Source: CAYPTB01 sp964413535
GTDB taxonomy: Bacteria; Planctomycetota; UBA1135; GCA-002686595
DNA length: 64,000 nt
Assembly: GCA_964413535.1 (NCBI GenBank)
Contig: CAYPTB010000045.1
Span: 62,001-126,000 of the forward strand
Direction of reading: 5' to 3'
Translations under genes and position numbers: made by a program
The notes under the pieces: model-generated
The model's input: only the letters and a program-made list of their open reading frames with translations
What the model was told of the DNA's origin: nothing
Database searches by the model: none
Shown here: positions 52,272 to 61,922 of the stretch, one piece after another
Layout of the letters: every line of letters begins with the position of its first letter
How positions within the stretch are numbered: the stretch's first letter is position 1

Positions 52272-53855
52272 ATGCTCTCGCTCTTCCACTCGCTCGTCCT
52301 CGCGGCCGCCCCTTCGGAAGCGGACTTCGGTCTACGCGACGCGTCGATCGACGTCGAAGGGCGCCTGCTCGACGCGCGCTTCGAGGACGTCGACTCGGAC
52401 GGCCGACTCGAGCTCCTCCTGGTCGTGCGCCGCGAAGCCGGCAGGCGGCGCGAGATCCGCATCCACCCGCTCACGCCCGAAGGCGTCTTCGCCCGCACGC
52501 CCACCAGCGTCGTGCCCGTGCTCGACGACGTGATCGCCTACGGTCTCGCCGACGTGCGCGCGGAGCCGGGGCGCGAGCTCGTGTTCCTGACGCGCAAGGG
52601 CGTCTGGTCCATGTCGACGACGCGCGCCGAGCTGCGGGACAACGTCCGTCCGCTCGTCGAAGCCGACCTCGTCTACGAGGTGCCCGACCTCGACGAGCTC
52701 CCGTTCTGGGAGTACGTGCTCCCGGGTCGCCGCGCCGCCCTCGTTGTGCCGGGCGAGACCTCGTTCTCGGTCTGGGCCCCTTCGCCGGACGTTGCCGACG
52801 CGTACGTCCGCGCCGCGGACTTCGCGCGCGCCACGAATGCCGGCAAGCGCGACGATCACGGGAAGGTCGCCGTGCGCCACGAGGCGAGCGTCCGAGTCGG
52901 CGGCTCCTCGGTGAACGTGGACTACGGGGAGCAGGACCCCAAGCGCGTCCTGCTCGACTCCAACCGCGCCGAGCGCACCACGCTCTTGTCCTTCGAGCGC
53001 ACGTACCGGGCCCCCGCCCTGGGAGACGTGAACGGCGACGGACGAACGGATCTGCTCGTCGAGGCGAACGACGAGCTGTGGGTCCACGTCGCGACCGAGG
53101 CGGGCATCCCGCCGGACCCGACGCGCATCGAGCCCTGGCCCGACTATCTCGCCGGCGTGAGCCGGATCGAACTGTGCGACGTGGACGCCGACGGTGACGC
53201 GGATCTCTTCTACTCCAAGACCGACGGCGACGACGGCGGGGGATTCGGCGCCGAAGTGTTCACGCTGGGCGTGCTCCTGAACGACGGAGAGCGCATGTTC
53301 CCGCCGCAACCCGACCAGCTCATGCGCTTCGAGGCCGTCGAGCTGCGCTGGGACGTCGGCGAGAAGAGCGGCGACGGGAAGCCCGACCTCGTCGTCCGCA
53401 AGTTCGAGCTGCCCTCCATGCTGGACGTCGTCACTCGGCTCGACTTCAAGCACACGACGCTGCTCTACCGCGGCACGGGAGGGGGGCGTGACGGCCGAGT
53501 GTTCGAGCGCAAGCCCTCCATGAAGAGCGAGCGCACCTACGACGAGAATTCCATCCAGGACGTGATCGCGCGGCGCGACATGTCGCACGACTTCTCGGGC
53601 GACGGGATCGCGGACCTCGTCGAGGTGGATTCGAGCGGCCGCGTGAGCCTGCGACGGCTCCTGCACCGGTCGAGCTTCTTCGGCGGCGAGAGCTGGACCC
53701 TCGAAACCTCGCCGTGGAAGCGTTTCGACGCGCGCGGCTCGATCGCATCCCTCGACGTCGGCGACTTCAACGGCGACGGGCTGGGCGACGTCGCATCCAT
53801 CCGCGGCGACGGCCTGCTGCTCTTGCTCTCCACGGGAAAGGGAGGGCGCCGGTGA
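52272..53855 (+). CDS. Secreted FG-GAP/VCBS-repeat protein, first copy
   Basis: 527 residues with a short signal peptide (LSLFHSLVLAAA). Calcium-loop FG-GAP motifs recur: DVDSDGRLELLLV, DVNGDGRTDLLVE, DVDADGDADLFYS, DFSGDGIADLVEV and DFNGDGLGDVASI, spaced as in integrin-alpha-like seven-bladed propellers. It lies four bases after the PDZ gene, and its stop overlaps the next FG-GAP gene. No enzymatic motif is visible; calcium-dependent binding at the cell surface is likely. Being fixed behind an exporter suggests it is cargo or a partner of that transporter. Confidence 0.8.
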   Translation: MLSLFHSLVLAAAPSEADFGLRDASIDVEGRLLDARFEDVDSDGRLELLLVVRREAGRRREIRIHPLTPEGVFARTPTSVVPVLDDVIAYGLADVRAEPGRELVFLTRKGVWSMSTTRAELRDNVRPLVEADLVYEVPDLDELPFWEYVLPGRRAALVVPGETSFSVWAPSPDVADAYVRAADFARATNAGKRDDHGKVAVRHEASVRVGGSSVNVDYGEQDPKRVLLDSNRAERTTLLSFERTYRAPALGDVNGDGRTDLLVEANDELWVHVATEAGIPPDPTRIEPWPDYLAGVSRIELCDVDADGDADLFYSKTDGDDGGGFGAEVFTLGVLLNDGERMFPPQPDQLMRFEAVELRWDVGEKSGDGKPDLVVRKFELPSMLDVVTRLDFKHTTLLYRGTGGGRDGRVFERKPSMKSERTYDENSIQDVIARRDMSHDFSGDGIADLVEVDSSGRVSLRRLLHRSSFFGGESWTLETSPWKRFDARGSIASLDVGDFNGDGLGDVASIRGDGLLLLLSTGKGGRR

Positions 53856-55534
53856 TCCTCTGCGTCGCATTCGCCGCCGTCGCCCCGTTCGCCCCCCTGG
53901 CCTTCGGCCTCGTCACGGGTGAGGCGCAGGGCTTCGCGGAGACGAAGCTCGCGATCCCCACGGACGGTTCGCGGCTCGCCTTGCGCGACATGGATGGCGA
54001 CGGGGTGTCCGAGCTCGTCTGGATCCACCCCAAGGGCGTCGGCGTGCGCTTCCTGCGCGCGGACGGACGCTTTCCCGAGACGAACGACGCGGATCTCCCG
54101 TGGCCGGGCGCCGATCTCGCGTGGGATCTGGCCGACATCGACGGCGACGGAGCGATCGAGGTCGTGATGCTCGAGGAGTCGAAGCGCGTGAGGACGTGGA
54201 AGCTCGAGCGCGAGCAGGGCTTCGACTCGGGACGCGTCGTGATCGACGAAGTGGAGGGACGCCTGCCGCGCGGCCGGCGCTTCATGCGCTTCGCGCGCGA
54301 CATCGACGGCGACGGGCGCACGGATCTCGTCGTGCCCGGGGCCGAGCGCTATCTCGTCTTCGTCGCCCCGCGCGAGGGCGCCTGGCCGAAGCCGCTCGAG
54401 GTCTCCTTCGAGGCGTCGATCGGGTTCGACACGGGCAACCCCGAGCGGCTCGACGCCCGGTTCGGCATGGATGTCTCGATCCCCTGGTTCTCGATCGAGG
54501 ACGTGGACGGCGACGGGCGCGACGACCTGGTCTCGGAGACCGACGCGTTCGTCCACTTCCACCTGGCGTCGCCGGGGCTGCCGTCCGAGCCGACCTGGGC
54601 GCTCGACAAGCTCGCGCTGAGCGAGAGCCGCGGCAAGAAGGCCGAGCTCGACTTCGACGATCTCTTCGCGAGCATCGAGGGCCGCGTCGATTGGCGCATC
54701 GCGGACCTGGACGGCGTCGCGCCGAACGACCTGCTCGTCCAACAAGGTTCGACCTTCAAGGTCTACCTGGGCGGCTCGCGCACCGGGAACGCGCGCGCGC
54801 CCGACGACTTGCTCAAGTCGAGCGGCCACGTCCTGACCTTCCTGCTCCACGACCTCGACGGGGACCGCTTGCCGGAGCTCCTGATGATCCGCGCCGAGAA
54901 AGTGTCGCTGGGGCGCGTCGTGCGCTGGCTCGTGATCCCGGGCAGCCTCGACTTCGACGTCTTCGCCTACAAGAACGAGCGCACCGGTTTCGGCAAGCGA
55001 CCGATGAGCCGCGTGGCGCTCTCGCTCAAGATCCCGCGGCTCCTGTCCTTCATGGAGGAGCTCGAGGGCATGAGCGACGAGTTCGAGGCGCGTCTGGAGA
55101 TGCCCACGACGGTCGGGGTCTTCGACGCGGACGGCCTCTCGAACGACGTGGTCGACCTCCGGGGCGACCAGCTCGTCGTGTTCGCGGACTGCGCGCCCGC
55201 CGAGCGCGGTCGCGATTGGCGCGACCTCGACGCGCTCGACTTCGACGAGGTCGTGGAGCAGTTCCTGCTCGACGAGCTCGAGGGCCTCGAGGACGGTCAG
55301 GTCCGCGACATCGACCTGCGCGACATCCAGAAGCTCGACCTCTCGCCCGCCGACGCGTTGCGCGCCGCCTGCGCCGGACGCGAACCGAGGTTCACCCACG
55401 CGCTCGCCGTCACCCCCGAGGGCGCCGCCCTGCAGGTCGTCGACGTCGACGGCGACGGAATCTCCGACGTGGTCCTGATCGAAGAGTCCACCCAGGAAGG
55501 GATGCGCCGCATCCAGATCCTCGTCACGCGTTAG
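53852..55534 (+). CDS. Secreted FG-GAP/VCBS-repeat protein, second copy
   Basis: 560 residues from GTG 53852 (GTGA overlap). A signal-like hydrophobic N-terminus (ILCVAFAAVAPFAPLAFG) is followed by seven DxDGDG-type blades: DMDGDGVSELVWI, DIDGDGAIEVVML, DIDGDGRTDLVVP, DVDGDGRDDLVSE, the degenerate DLDGVAPNDLLVQ, DLDGDRLPELLMI and VDVDGDGISDVVLIE. Seven loops fit a complete beta-propeller. It is distinct from but related in design to the preceding protein, so an ancient duplication is likely. The TAG stop is joined directly to a short palindrome of the window's repeat family. Confidence 0.8.
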   Translation: MILCVAFAAVAPFAPLAFGLVTGEAQGFAETKLAIPTDGSRLALRDMDGDGVSELVWIHPKGVGVRFLRADGRFPETNDADLPWPGADLAWDLADIDGDGAIEVVMLEESKRVRTWKLEREQGFDSGRVVIDEVEGRLPRGRRFMRFARDIDGDGRTDLVVPGAERYLVFVAPREGAWPKPLEVSFEASIGFDTGNPERLDARFGMDVSIPWFSIEDVDGDGRDDLVSETDAFVHFHLASPGLPSEPTWALDKLALSESRGKKAELDFDDLFASIEGRVDWRIADLDGVAPNDLLVQQGSTFKVYLGGSRTGNARAPDDLLKSSGHVLTFLLHDLDGDRLPELLMIRAEKVSLGRVVRWLVIPGSLDFDVFAYKNERTGFGKRPMSRVALSLKIPRLLSFMEELEGMSDEFEARLEMPTTVGVFDADGLSNDVVDLRGDQLVVFADCAPAERGRDWRDLDALDFDEVVEQFLLDELEGLEDGQVRDIDLRDIQKLDLSPADALRAACAGREPRFTHALAVTPEGAALQVVDVDGDGISDVVLIEESTQEGMRRIQILVTR

Positions 55535-55554
55535 TACGGGGACTGGCACCGTAC
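55534..55554. repeat. Short palindrome related to the long repeat family
   Basis: GTACGG (55534-55539) pairs with CCGTAC (55549-55554). Its reverse strand contains TACGGTGCCAGTCC, identical at 13 of 14 positions to TACGGAGCCAGTCC in the arms of copies 1 and 2. A second GGCTCCGTAC lies at 55564-55573. It starts inside the TAG stop of the FG-GAP gene and separates two convergent genes. Confidence 0.6.
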
Positions 55555-55575
55555 GTCCGTCGCGGCTCCGTACCG

Positions 55576-56175
55576 TCAGGGCACGAGCTCGAGCGACACC
55601 GTGTTGCTGGCCCAGAGCGCGAAGCGACCCGTGAGCTCGACGAGCACGAACGCGTGGTGGACGACGATTCCCGCGAGGGCCGGATCGCTGTCGGGGTCGA
55701 GCGACGCGCTCGCGGTCGCGCGCCCGGACATGTCGAGCGCGCTCACGGTGTTGTGCAAGTTGCCCACGTTCGGCCGCAAGAGCGTCTGGCGCAGGTAGGC
55801 TCCGTCGTCGTTGAGCGGCAGGTGCGTGAAGCCGAACTTCATGCCCGGATCCGTGCCCGCCGTCGTGCCGAGGATCCAATACACCTGGCCCGCCATCCCC
55901 GGACCGAGGTCGAGCGTGAACGTCTGCGTTCCGCCGGCACTCACCGAGATCTCCAAGCAATCCACGCTCAAGCCCTCGCAGCGGTCGGGTATGCCGTTGA
56001 AGTTCGCGTCGAGCACGGCGTCCGCCGCGATCTCGTCCGCATCGCCGGCGCCGTTCGCGTCGCAATCCGGCGCGCTCGGATCCAGCGCCGGTCGCGCGGC
56101 ATCGTCCGGCGCGGCGGCGAAGGAGACGAGGACGCAAACCAAGGACAAGCTGCCGATCGTGGTGCAGGGGCGCAT
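55576..56175 (-). CDS. Secreted protein with dockerin-like calcium-loop segment, paralogue A
   Basis: 199 residues with a signal peptide (SLSLVCVLVSFAAA) and an AAGGAGG site four bases before ATG 56175. DCDANGAGDADEIAADAVLD followed by ANFNGIPDRCEG is a duplicated DxNxNGxxD loop typical of dockerin-like and thrombospondin-type-3-like segments in Planctomycetota. A beta-rich domain then shares GLSVD, GGTQTFTLDLGPGMAGQVYW, HHAFVLVE and a C-terminal VSLELVP with the downstream paralogue at 56317-56886. The function is unknown; cell-surface display or an extracellular complex is plausible. Confidence 0.7.
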   Translation of the reverse strand: MRPCTTIGSLSLVCVLVSFAAAPDDAARPALDPSAPDCDANGAGDADEIAADAVLDANFNGIPDRCEGLSVDCLEISVSAGGTQTFTLDLGPGMAGQVYWILGTTAGTDPGMKFGFTHLPLNDDGAYLRQTLLRPNVGNLHNTVSALDMSGRATASASLDPDSDPALAGIVVHHAFVLVELTGRFALWASNTVSLELVP

Positions 56176-56316
56176 GCCGCCTCCTTAGTGAGGGACGGGG
56201 GACCTGGAGCGCGAGGAAGCCGGCCGGAGCCGGCTGGCGCAGAGCATAGGAGCGCTCCCCCGATCCCGCGAGAAGCGACTTACCCCGCGCTCGGACCCGT
56301 CCCTAACCCTCGGCCC

Positions 56317-56886
56317 TCACGGCACGAGCAGCACCGAGACCGAGTTGCTTCCCCACAGGAAGGTCTTGAGGTCGGAGGCGACGATCAAGAAGGCGTGGTG
56401 GACCCGGAGTCCCGCCAGGGCCGGATCGAAGCCCGCGGGCAGTACGAAGCGCGCGAGCGCCCTGCCCTGCGCGTCGAGGGCCGAGACCCCATTCTTCAGG
56501 AAGCCCACGTTCACCATCTTCATGGTGTGCAGCATGTAGCCGCCGGCGCCGTCGAAGTTGAGCGGGAGCTTCGCGAAGCCGAAGGGCATGCCCGGCGCGT
56601 CGCCGGCGAGGCTCCCGAGCATCCAGTAGAAACTCCCGGCCATGCCCGGCCCGAGGTCGAGCGAGAGCTCCTGCGTGCCGCCCTTCGCGAGCGAAATCCA
56701 GTCGCGGTCGACGCTCAATCCCTCGCACAGATCGAGCACGCCGTTGTGATTGGAGTCCTTGTACGAGGCTGCCGCGATCTCCGCCGCATCCCCGACCCCG
56801 TTGCCGTTGCAGTCCCCGTTCTGCGCACCAGGGAGGAGGACCCCCCCCAACGCAAAGGCGATCGCCAACCCGATTGTGTTCGACAT
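56317..56886 (-). CDS. Secreted protein with dockerin-like calcium-loop segment, paralogue B
   Basis: 189 residues from ATG 56886, which opens a signal peptide (IGLAIAFALGGVLLPG). DCNGNGVGDAAEIA and DSNHNGVLDLCEG are two calcium-loop segments. The following domain closely parallels paralogue A: GLSVDRDWISLAKGGTQ, LDLGPGMAGSFYWMLGS, HHAFLIVASDLKTFLWGS and a VSVLLVP end. Both genes run in the same direction and are separated by 141 bases, so this is a tandem duplication that has diverged. Function is unknown. Frames upstream of the ATG are non-coding in appearance. Confidence 0.7.
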   Translation of the reverse strand: MSNTIGLAIAFALGGVLLPGAQNGDCNGNGVGDAAEIAAASYKDSNHNGVLDLCEGLSVDRDWISLAKGGTQELSLDLGPGMAGSFYWMLGSLAGDAPGMPFGFAKLPLNFDGAGGYMLHTMKMVNVGFLKNGVSALDAQGRALARFVLPAGFDPALAGLRVHHAFLIVASDLKTFLWGSNSVSVLLVP

Positions 56887-57184
56887 GAATGCTCGACTCG
56901 ACTCGGCCGCCGAGCACCCGCGACCCAGCGCCTTCCCCAGCGCCGTGCCGCGTTTCCCTGGACTCGGGGCGGTTTCGAGGTTCGGCCCAAAGCCCCCGTC
57001 GAGGACCCACGGCCGACCCTTCCCAGACGCGGATCCCGACGATCGAGACCCGTCGCGCCAACCGATCGGAAGGCCCCGGAGGCGAACTCCAACCGTTCCC
57101 TCCGATTCCCCGAGCTCGAAAGGAGGACTTACGAAGATCGGCTCCGGCGCGTCTTTGGAGGGCATTCCGCGCACCGCGCGCGCG
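56887..57184. other. Divergent intergenic region, no gene seen
   Basis: Roughly 300 bases between the divergent paralogue B and cytochrome genes. Reading frames here have no recognisable protein and codon usage is unconvincing. It should contain both promoters; only the cytochrome -10 at its right edge is identifiable. Confidence 0.5.
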
Positions 57185-57190
57185 TAGGAT
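57185..57190 (+). promoter_or_regulatory. Putative -10 hexamer (TAGGAT) of the cytochrome c gene
   Basis: TAGGAT ends 9 bases before ATG 57200 with no ribosome-binding site between them. Confidence 0.42.
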
Positions 57191-57199
57191 CAGACCCCG

Positions 57200-57547
57200 A
57201 TGCGCGCGCTACCCCTGCTCGCCCTCGCCGCGGCGCTCGTCTCGCCGGCCTGCTTTTTCTACGTCAGGCCGAGATCGGACGGCCCCACGCTCTTCCGCGT
57301 CGAGAACTGCGCCAACTGCCACGGACCGAACGGAGTGGGGAGCCCGAACGGCCCCACGCTCGTCGGCCTCGAGCGCAACTGGGATCCAGAGACGCTCAAC
57401 GCGTTCCTGGCCGACCCCGAAGCCTGGCGCGAACGCGTGCCGCGACTCGCGGAGCTCGCCCGCGCGCACCGCAATCGCATGCCGTCCTTCAGCCACCTCT
57501 CCGACCGCGAGCGCAGCAAGCTCGCAACGCACCTCCTGCGACCCTGA
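57200..57547 (+). CDS. Small class I c-type cytochrome
   Basis: 115 residues. The signal (LPLLALAAALVSPAC) may be a lipoprotein signal, as a Cys ends the hydrophobic stretch. The haem site is VENCANCHGPNG (CxxCH) and the axial Met lies in RNRMPSFSHLS, with LSDRERSKLATHLLRP as the final helix. This is a minimal monohaem electron carrier or a free-standing version of a dehydrogenase haem domain. It is probably periplasmic and membrane-attached. The next gene begins 64 bases later on the same strand. Confidence 0.82.
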   Translation: MRALPLLALAAALVSPACFFYVRPRSDGPTLFRVENCANCHGPNGVGSPNGPTLVGLERNWDPETLNAFLADPEAWRERVPRLAELARAHRNRMPSFSHLSDRERSKLATHLLRP

Positions 57548-57610
57548 GCTCGGCGAACGACGGCCGCCCTTGATGGCCGAGCCCCGTCGCGGATACTCCT
57601 CTTGCGAGCC

Positions 57611-58524
57611 ATGCGCGCGCCGATCCCCACCACGCTGACCGAGGAGCTCCTCGTCCAGCGCACTTCGCCCACGCCGGCCGAGCGCCTCGAGCGCGGCGAG
57701 ATCCTGATCTTCCGCCCCGGCATGCTCGAGCTCCCGCCCGAGCCCGACCAGGTCTTCCTGCGCGAGGAACTCGGCGCGCGCATCACCCTCAAGAACATCA
57801 GCTACCACCCCGAGGGCGACTACCTCTCGGGCATGAAGCGCGATGCCGATTGCCGCCAGCGCACGCGCGCGATCCTGCGCGCGCACAACGAAATCGTCGT
57901 CGCCTTCCTGGAGCGCGTGTTCCCCGAGTACGCCGACGACTGGCGCTCGGGCAAGGTCAACTTCCGCCCGCTGCAGGAACGCGGCCGCGCTCTCCGGCGC
58001 CACTCGAGCAACGAGCTCGTGCACGTCGACGCCTTCGCGAGCGGCGCAACTCACGGCGACCGTGTCCTGCGCTTCTTCACGAACATCCATCCGACCGAGC
58101 CGCGCGTCTGGAAGTCGGCCGGTCTCTTCCCCGACCTCTTCCGCGAGTTCGGCCCCGCCGCCGGCATCGCGTCGCTCGGTCGCCAAGGGCTCGCGCCGGA
58201 CGCTTTCGACCGCGCCTACACCGGCCTCGTGCGCACGCTCGCCAGGCTCGGGCTCGAGCAAGCCCTCATGGCAGACACCTCGCCCTACGACCGCGCCATG
58301 AAGAAGCTCCACGACCACCTGAAGGACGACGACGCCTTCCAGAAGGACGACGCGCGCTTCACGACGATGTCCTTCGCGCCGTTCACGAGCTGGTGCGTCC
58401 TGACCGACATGGTCAGCCACGCCGCCGTCAGCGGCCGCCACGCCCTCGTGAACACCTTCTACGTGAAGCTCGAACGCTGCGCCGTCCCCGACCTCGCGCC
58501 CTTCCACGTCATGGCGCGCGGTTG

Positions 58525-58525
<1 letters not shown>
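57611..58525 (+). CDS. Kdo hydroxylase family protein (Fe(II)/2-oxoglutarate dioxygenase)
   Basis: 304 residues from ATG 57611. Conserved segments of 3-deoxy-D-manno-oct-2-ulosonate 3-hydroxylases are visible: KNISYHPEGDYLSGM, SNELVHVDAFASGATHGDR with the metal-binding His and Asp, VLRFFTNIHPTEPRVWKSA, SPYDRAMKKLHDHLKDDDAF, and APFTSWCVLTDMVSHAAVSG with the second His. It would hydroxylate Kdo in lipopolysaccharide at the inner-membrane face, implying a Gram-negative envelope. The stop overlaps the photolyase start (TGATG). No kdt or lpx gene is in the window. Confidence 0.85.
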
Positions 58526-60027
<1,502 letters not shown>

Positions 60028-60059
60028 GCCACGCTGCCGGCGAGACTTCGTTCCGCCAC

Positions 60060-60653
60060 ATGGGCAGCGAGGGAGAGACACTCGAGCAACGAGTCCAGCG
60101 GGTGCTGCGCGACGAGGTCGCGCTGGTGACCTACGACCCTGCGTGGCCGGAGCTCTTCCGGCAGGAGAAGGAGCATCTTCTCTCCTGTCTTCCCGCAGGT
60201 CTCGTTCGACGTGTCGAGCACTTCGGCAGCACCGCGGTGCCGGGGCTCACGGCGAAGCCGATCGTGGACGTGCTGGTCGAGGTCACGGACCTGGAGGCGA
60301 CGAAGGAGCAGATCGCGCCGCTGCTGGAGGCGAAGGGGTACGAGTACTTCTGGCGCCCCACCCACGGCGACGACGGGCCGCCGTTCTACGCGTGGTTCAT
60401 CAAGCGCGACCCGCACAGCGGCGCCCGCACGCACCACATCCACATGGTGGAGCGAACCTTCACCGAGCACTGGGATCGCCTGCTCTTCCGGGACTACCTG
60501 ATCGAGCACCCGAGAGTGGCCCGAGAGTACGAGGCGCTGAAGCTCCGTCTCGCGTCCGACCACGCGCGAGACCGCGTCGCGTACACCCGCGGCAAGACGG
60601 AGCTCATCGTCAGAGTGACCGAGCAGGCGAAGCGGTACTACGGCAGAGCTTGA
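60060..60653 (+). CDS. GrpB-like nucleotidyltransferase-fold protein
   Basis: 197 residues from ATG 60060; GTG 60024 is an alternative that would overlap the photolyase stop (GTGA), the coupling used elsewhere here. The UPF0157/GrpB signature is VALVTYDPAWPELFRQEKE, EHFGSTAVPGLTAKPIVDVL, then HHIHMVERT, LLFRDYLIEHPRVAREYEAL and AYTRGKTELI. The HFGSTAVPGL-D-x-x motif is the nucleotidyltransferase core. The biological role of the family is poorly known. It forms a three-gene strand-coherent group with Kdo hydroxylase and photolyase. Confidence 0.85.
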   Translation: MGSEGETLEQRVQRVLRDEVALVTYDPAWPELFRQEKEHLLSCLPAGLVRRVEHFGSTAVPGLTAKPIVDVLVEVTDLEATKEQIAPLLEAKGYEYFWRPTHGDDGPPFYAWFIKRDPHSGARTHHIHMVERTFTEHWDRLLFRDYLIEHPRVAREYEALKLRLASDHARDRVAYTRGKTELIVRVTEQAKRYYGRA

Positions 60654-60763
60654 CATGGCGCGGCTCGGCCTTCACTTGCCGCAACCGGTTGCAAGATGCG
60701 GTGTACCGATAACTGCGCAGCGCGTGCGTTGCATGGGGTGCTCCACCTCTATGGCGCTGAGCG

Positions 60764-61660
60764 TCACCTCGACAGCACGTGCCGCAGCGCTTCCTCGAGC
60801 TCGGGGTGCGCGAAGGTGAAGCCGCTGCGCTGGAGCGCCGTGGGGCGGACGCGTTGGCCGGTGAGGAGCAGCTCGTCGGCGAGCTCGCCGAAGGCGAGGC
60901 GCGCGGCGAAGGCGGGCATCGCGAGGACGGTCGGGCGGCCCAGGACGCGGCCGAGGGTCTTCGTGAACTCGCGGTTCGTCACCGGGTGCGGGGCGACGGC
61001 GTTGACGGGGCCCTCGAGGGACTCGGTGGCGAGCGCGTGGCGGATCGCGCCGACGGCGTCGTCGAGGGCGATCCAGCTCAGGTACTGCCGGCCGTCGCCG
61101 AGCGGGCCGCCGAGGCCGAGCTTGAAGGGCAGCAGCATGCGTGCGAGCGCGCCGTCGTGGGCGGCGAGGATCACGCCGAAGCGCAGGTTGACGGTGCGGA
61201 TCGCGGCTTCCTGGGCGGCGCGCGTCGCGCTCTCCCAGGCGCGGCAGATCTCGGGCAGGAAGCCGCTGCCCGGGAGGCTCGACTCGTCGACCTCTTCGTC
61301 GTTGCGGTCGCCGTAGATGCCGATCGCGGAAGCGCTCACGAGCACGTGGGGCTTGCGCGTGAGGAAGGCGAGGGCGGCGCTCAGGGTCTTGGTGCCGAGG
61401 ACGCGGCTCTCGCGGATGCGCGCCTTCTGCGCCGGGCTCCAACGGCGCGCCGCGATGCTCTCGCCGGCGAGGTGCACGACGGCGTCGAGGCCCTCGAGCT
61501 GTGCGGCGTCGATCTCGCCGCGTCCGGGATTCCAGACGATCTCGTCTGCGCCCTGCGGCGACCGGCGGACGAGACGGACGACCGCATGGCCCTCGGAGGA
61601 GAGAGCCTTGGCCAAGGCGGTGCCGACCAGACCCGTCGAGCCCGTGACGAGTACTTTCAT
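60764..61660 (-). CDS. TIGR01777-family SDR (YfcH/epimerase-like) protein
   Basis: 298 residues, standard length. Rossmann start KVLVTGSTGLVGTALAKAL, then VVHLAGESIAARRWSPAQKARIRESR, the TIGR01777 hallmark, SASAIGIYGDRNDEEVDES with the YG/YxxxK-like active region, LRFGVILAAHDGALARML and the C-terminal RVRPTALQRSGFTFAHPEL. Members are NAD(P)-dependent oxidoreductases of unknown substrate. It is convergent with the GrpB-like gene, and its 5' end faces the carbamoyltransferase gene over 262 bases. Confidence 0.9.
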   Translation of the reverse strand: MKVLVTGSTGLVGTALAKALSSEGHAVVRLVRRSPQGADEIVWNPGRGEIDAAQLEGLDAVVHLAGESIAARRWSPAQKARIRESRVLGTKTLSAALAFLTRKPHVLVSASAIGIYGDRNDEEVDESSLPGSGFLPEICRAWESATRAAQEAAIRTVNLRFGVILAAHDGALARMLLPFKLGLGGPLGDGRQYLSWIALDDAVGAIRHALATESLEGPVNAVAPHPVTNREFTKTLGRVLGRPTVLAMPAFAARLAFGELADELLLTGQRVRPTALQRSGFTFAHPELEEALRHVLSR

Positions 61661-61922
61661 GCTGCGCGCTCGCGCGGCCGGCCGCGGGGTGACGACTGGA
61701 GGTGTACCGGGCGAGCGGGCCAGAGCTTACGCCGCCGTGACGCGGCCGCGATGCGGAAGCGTGCCGGTGCAGACGGGTTTCCCAGATCTTTGACACGGTG
61801 GGGATCGGAGCGGCTCGTTCCGGCGGCTCCTGGAAAAAGAGGGATCGGTCGATAACCGCCGCGGGGCACCGCGCCGGTGTCCGCTCTACTCCGACTCCCA
61901 GCTCCCGACCCTGCTCCCGACC

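Noticed and set aside
60681..60692. Perfect palindrome GCAACCGGTTGC between convergent genes
   Set aside because: Too short and isolated; no repeat partner, so not called as terminator or recombination site.
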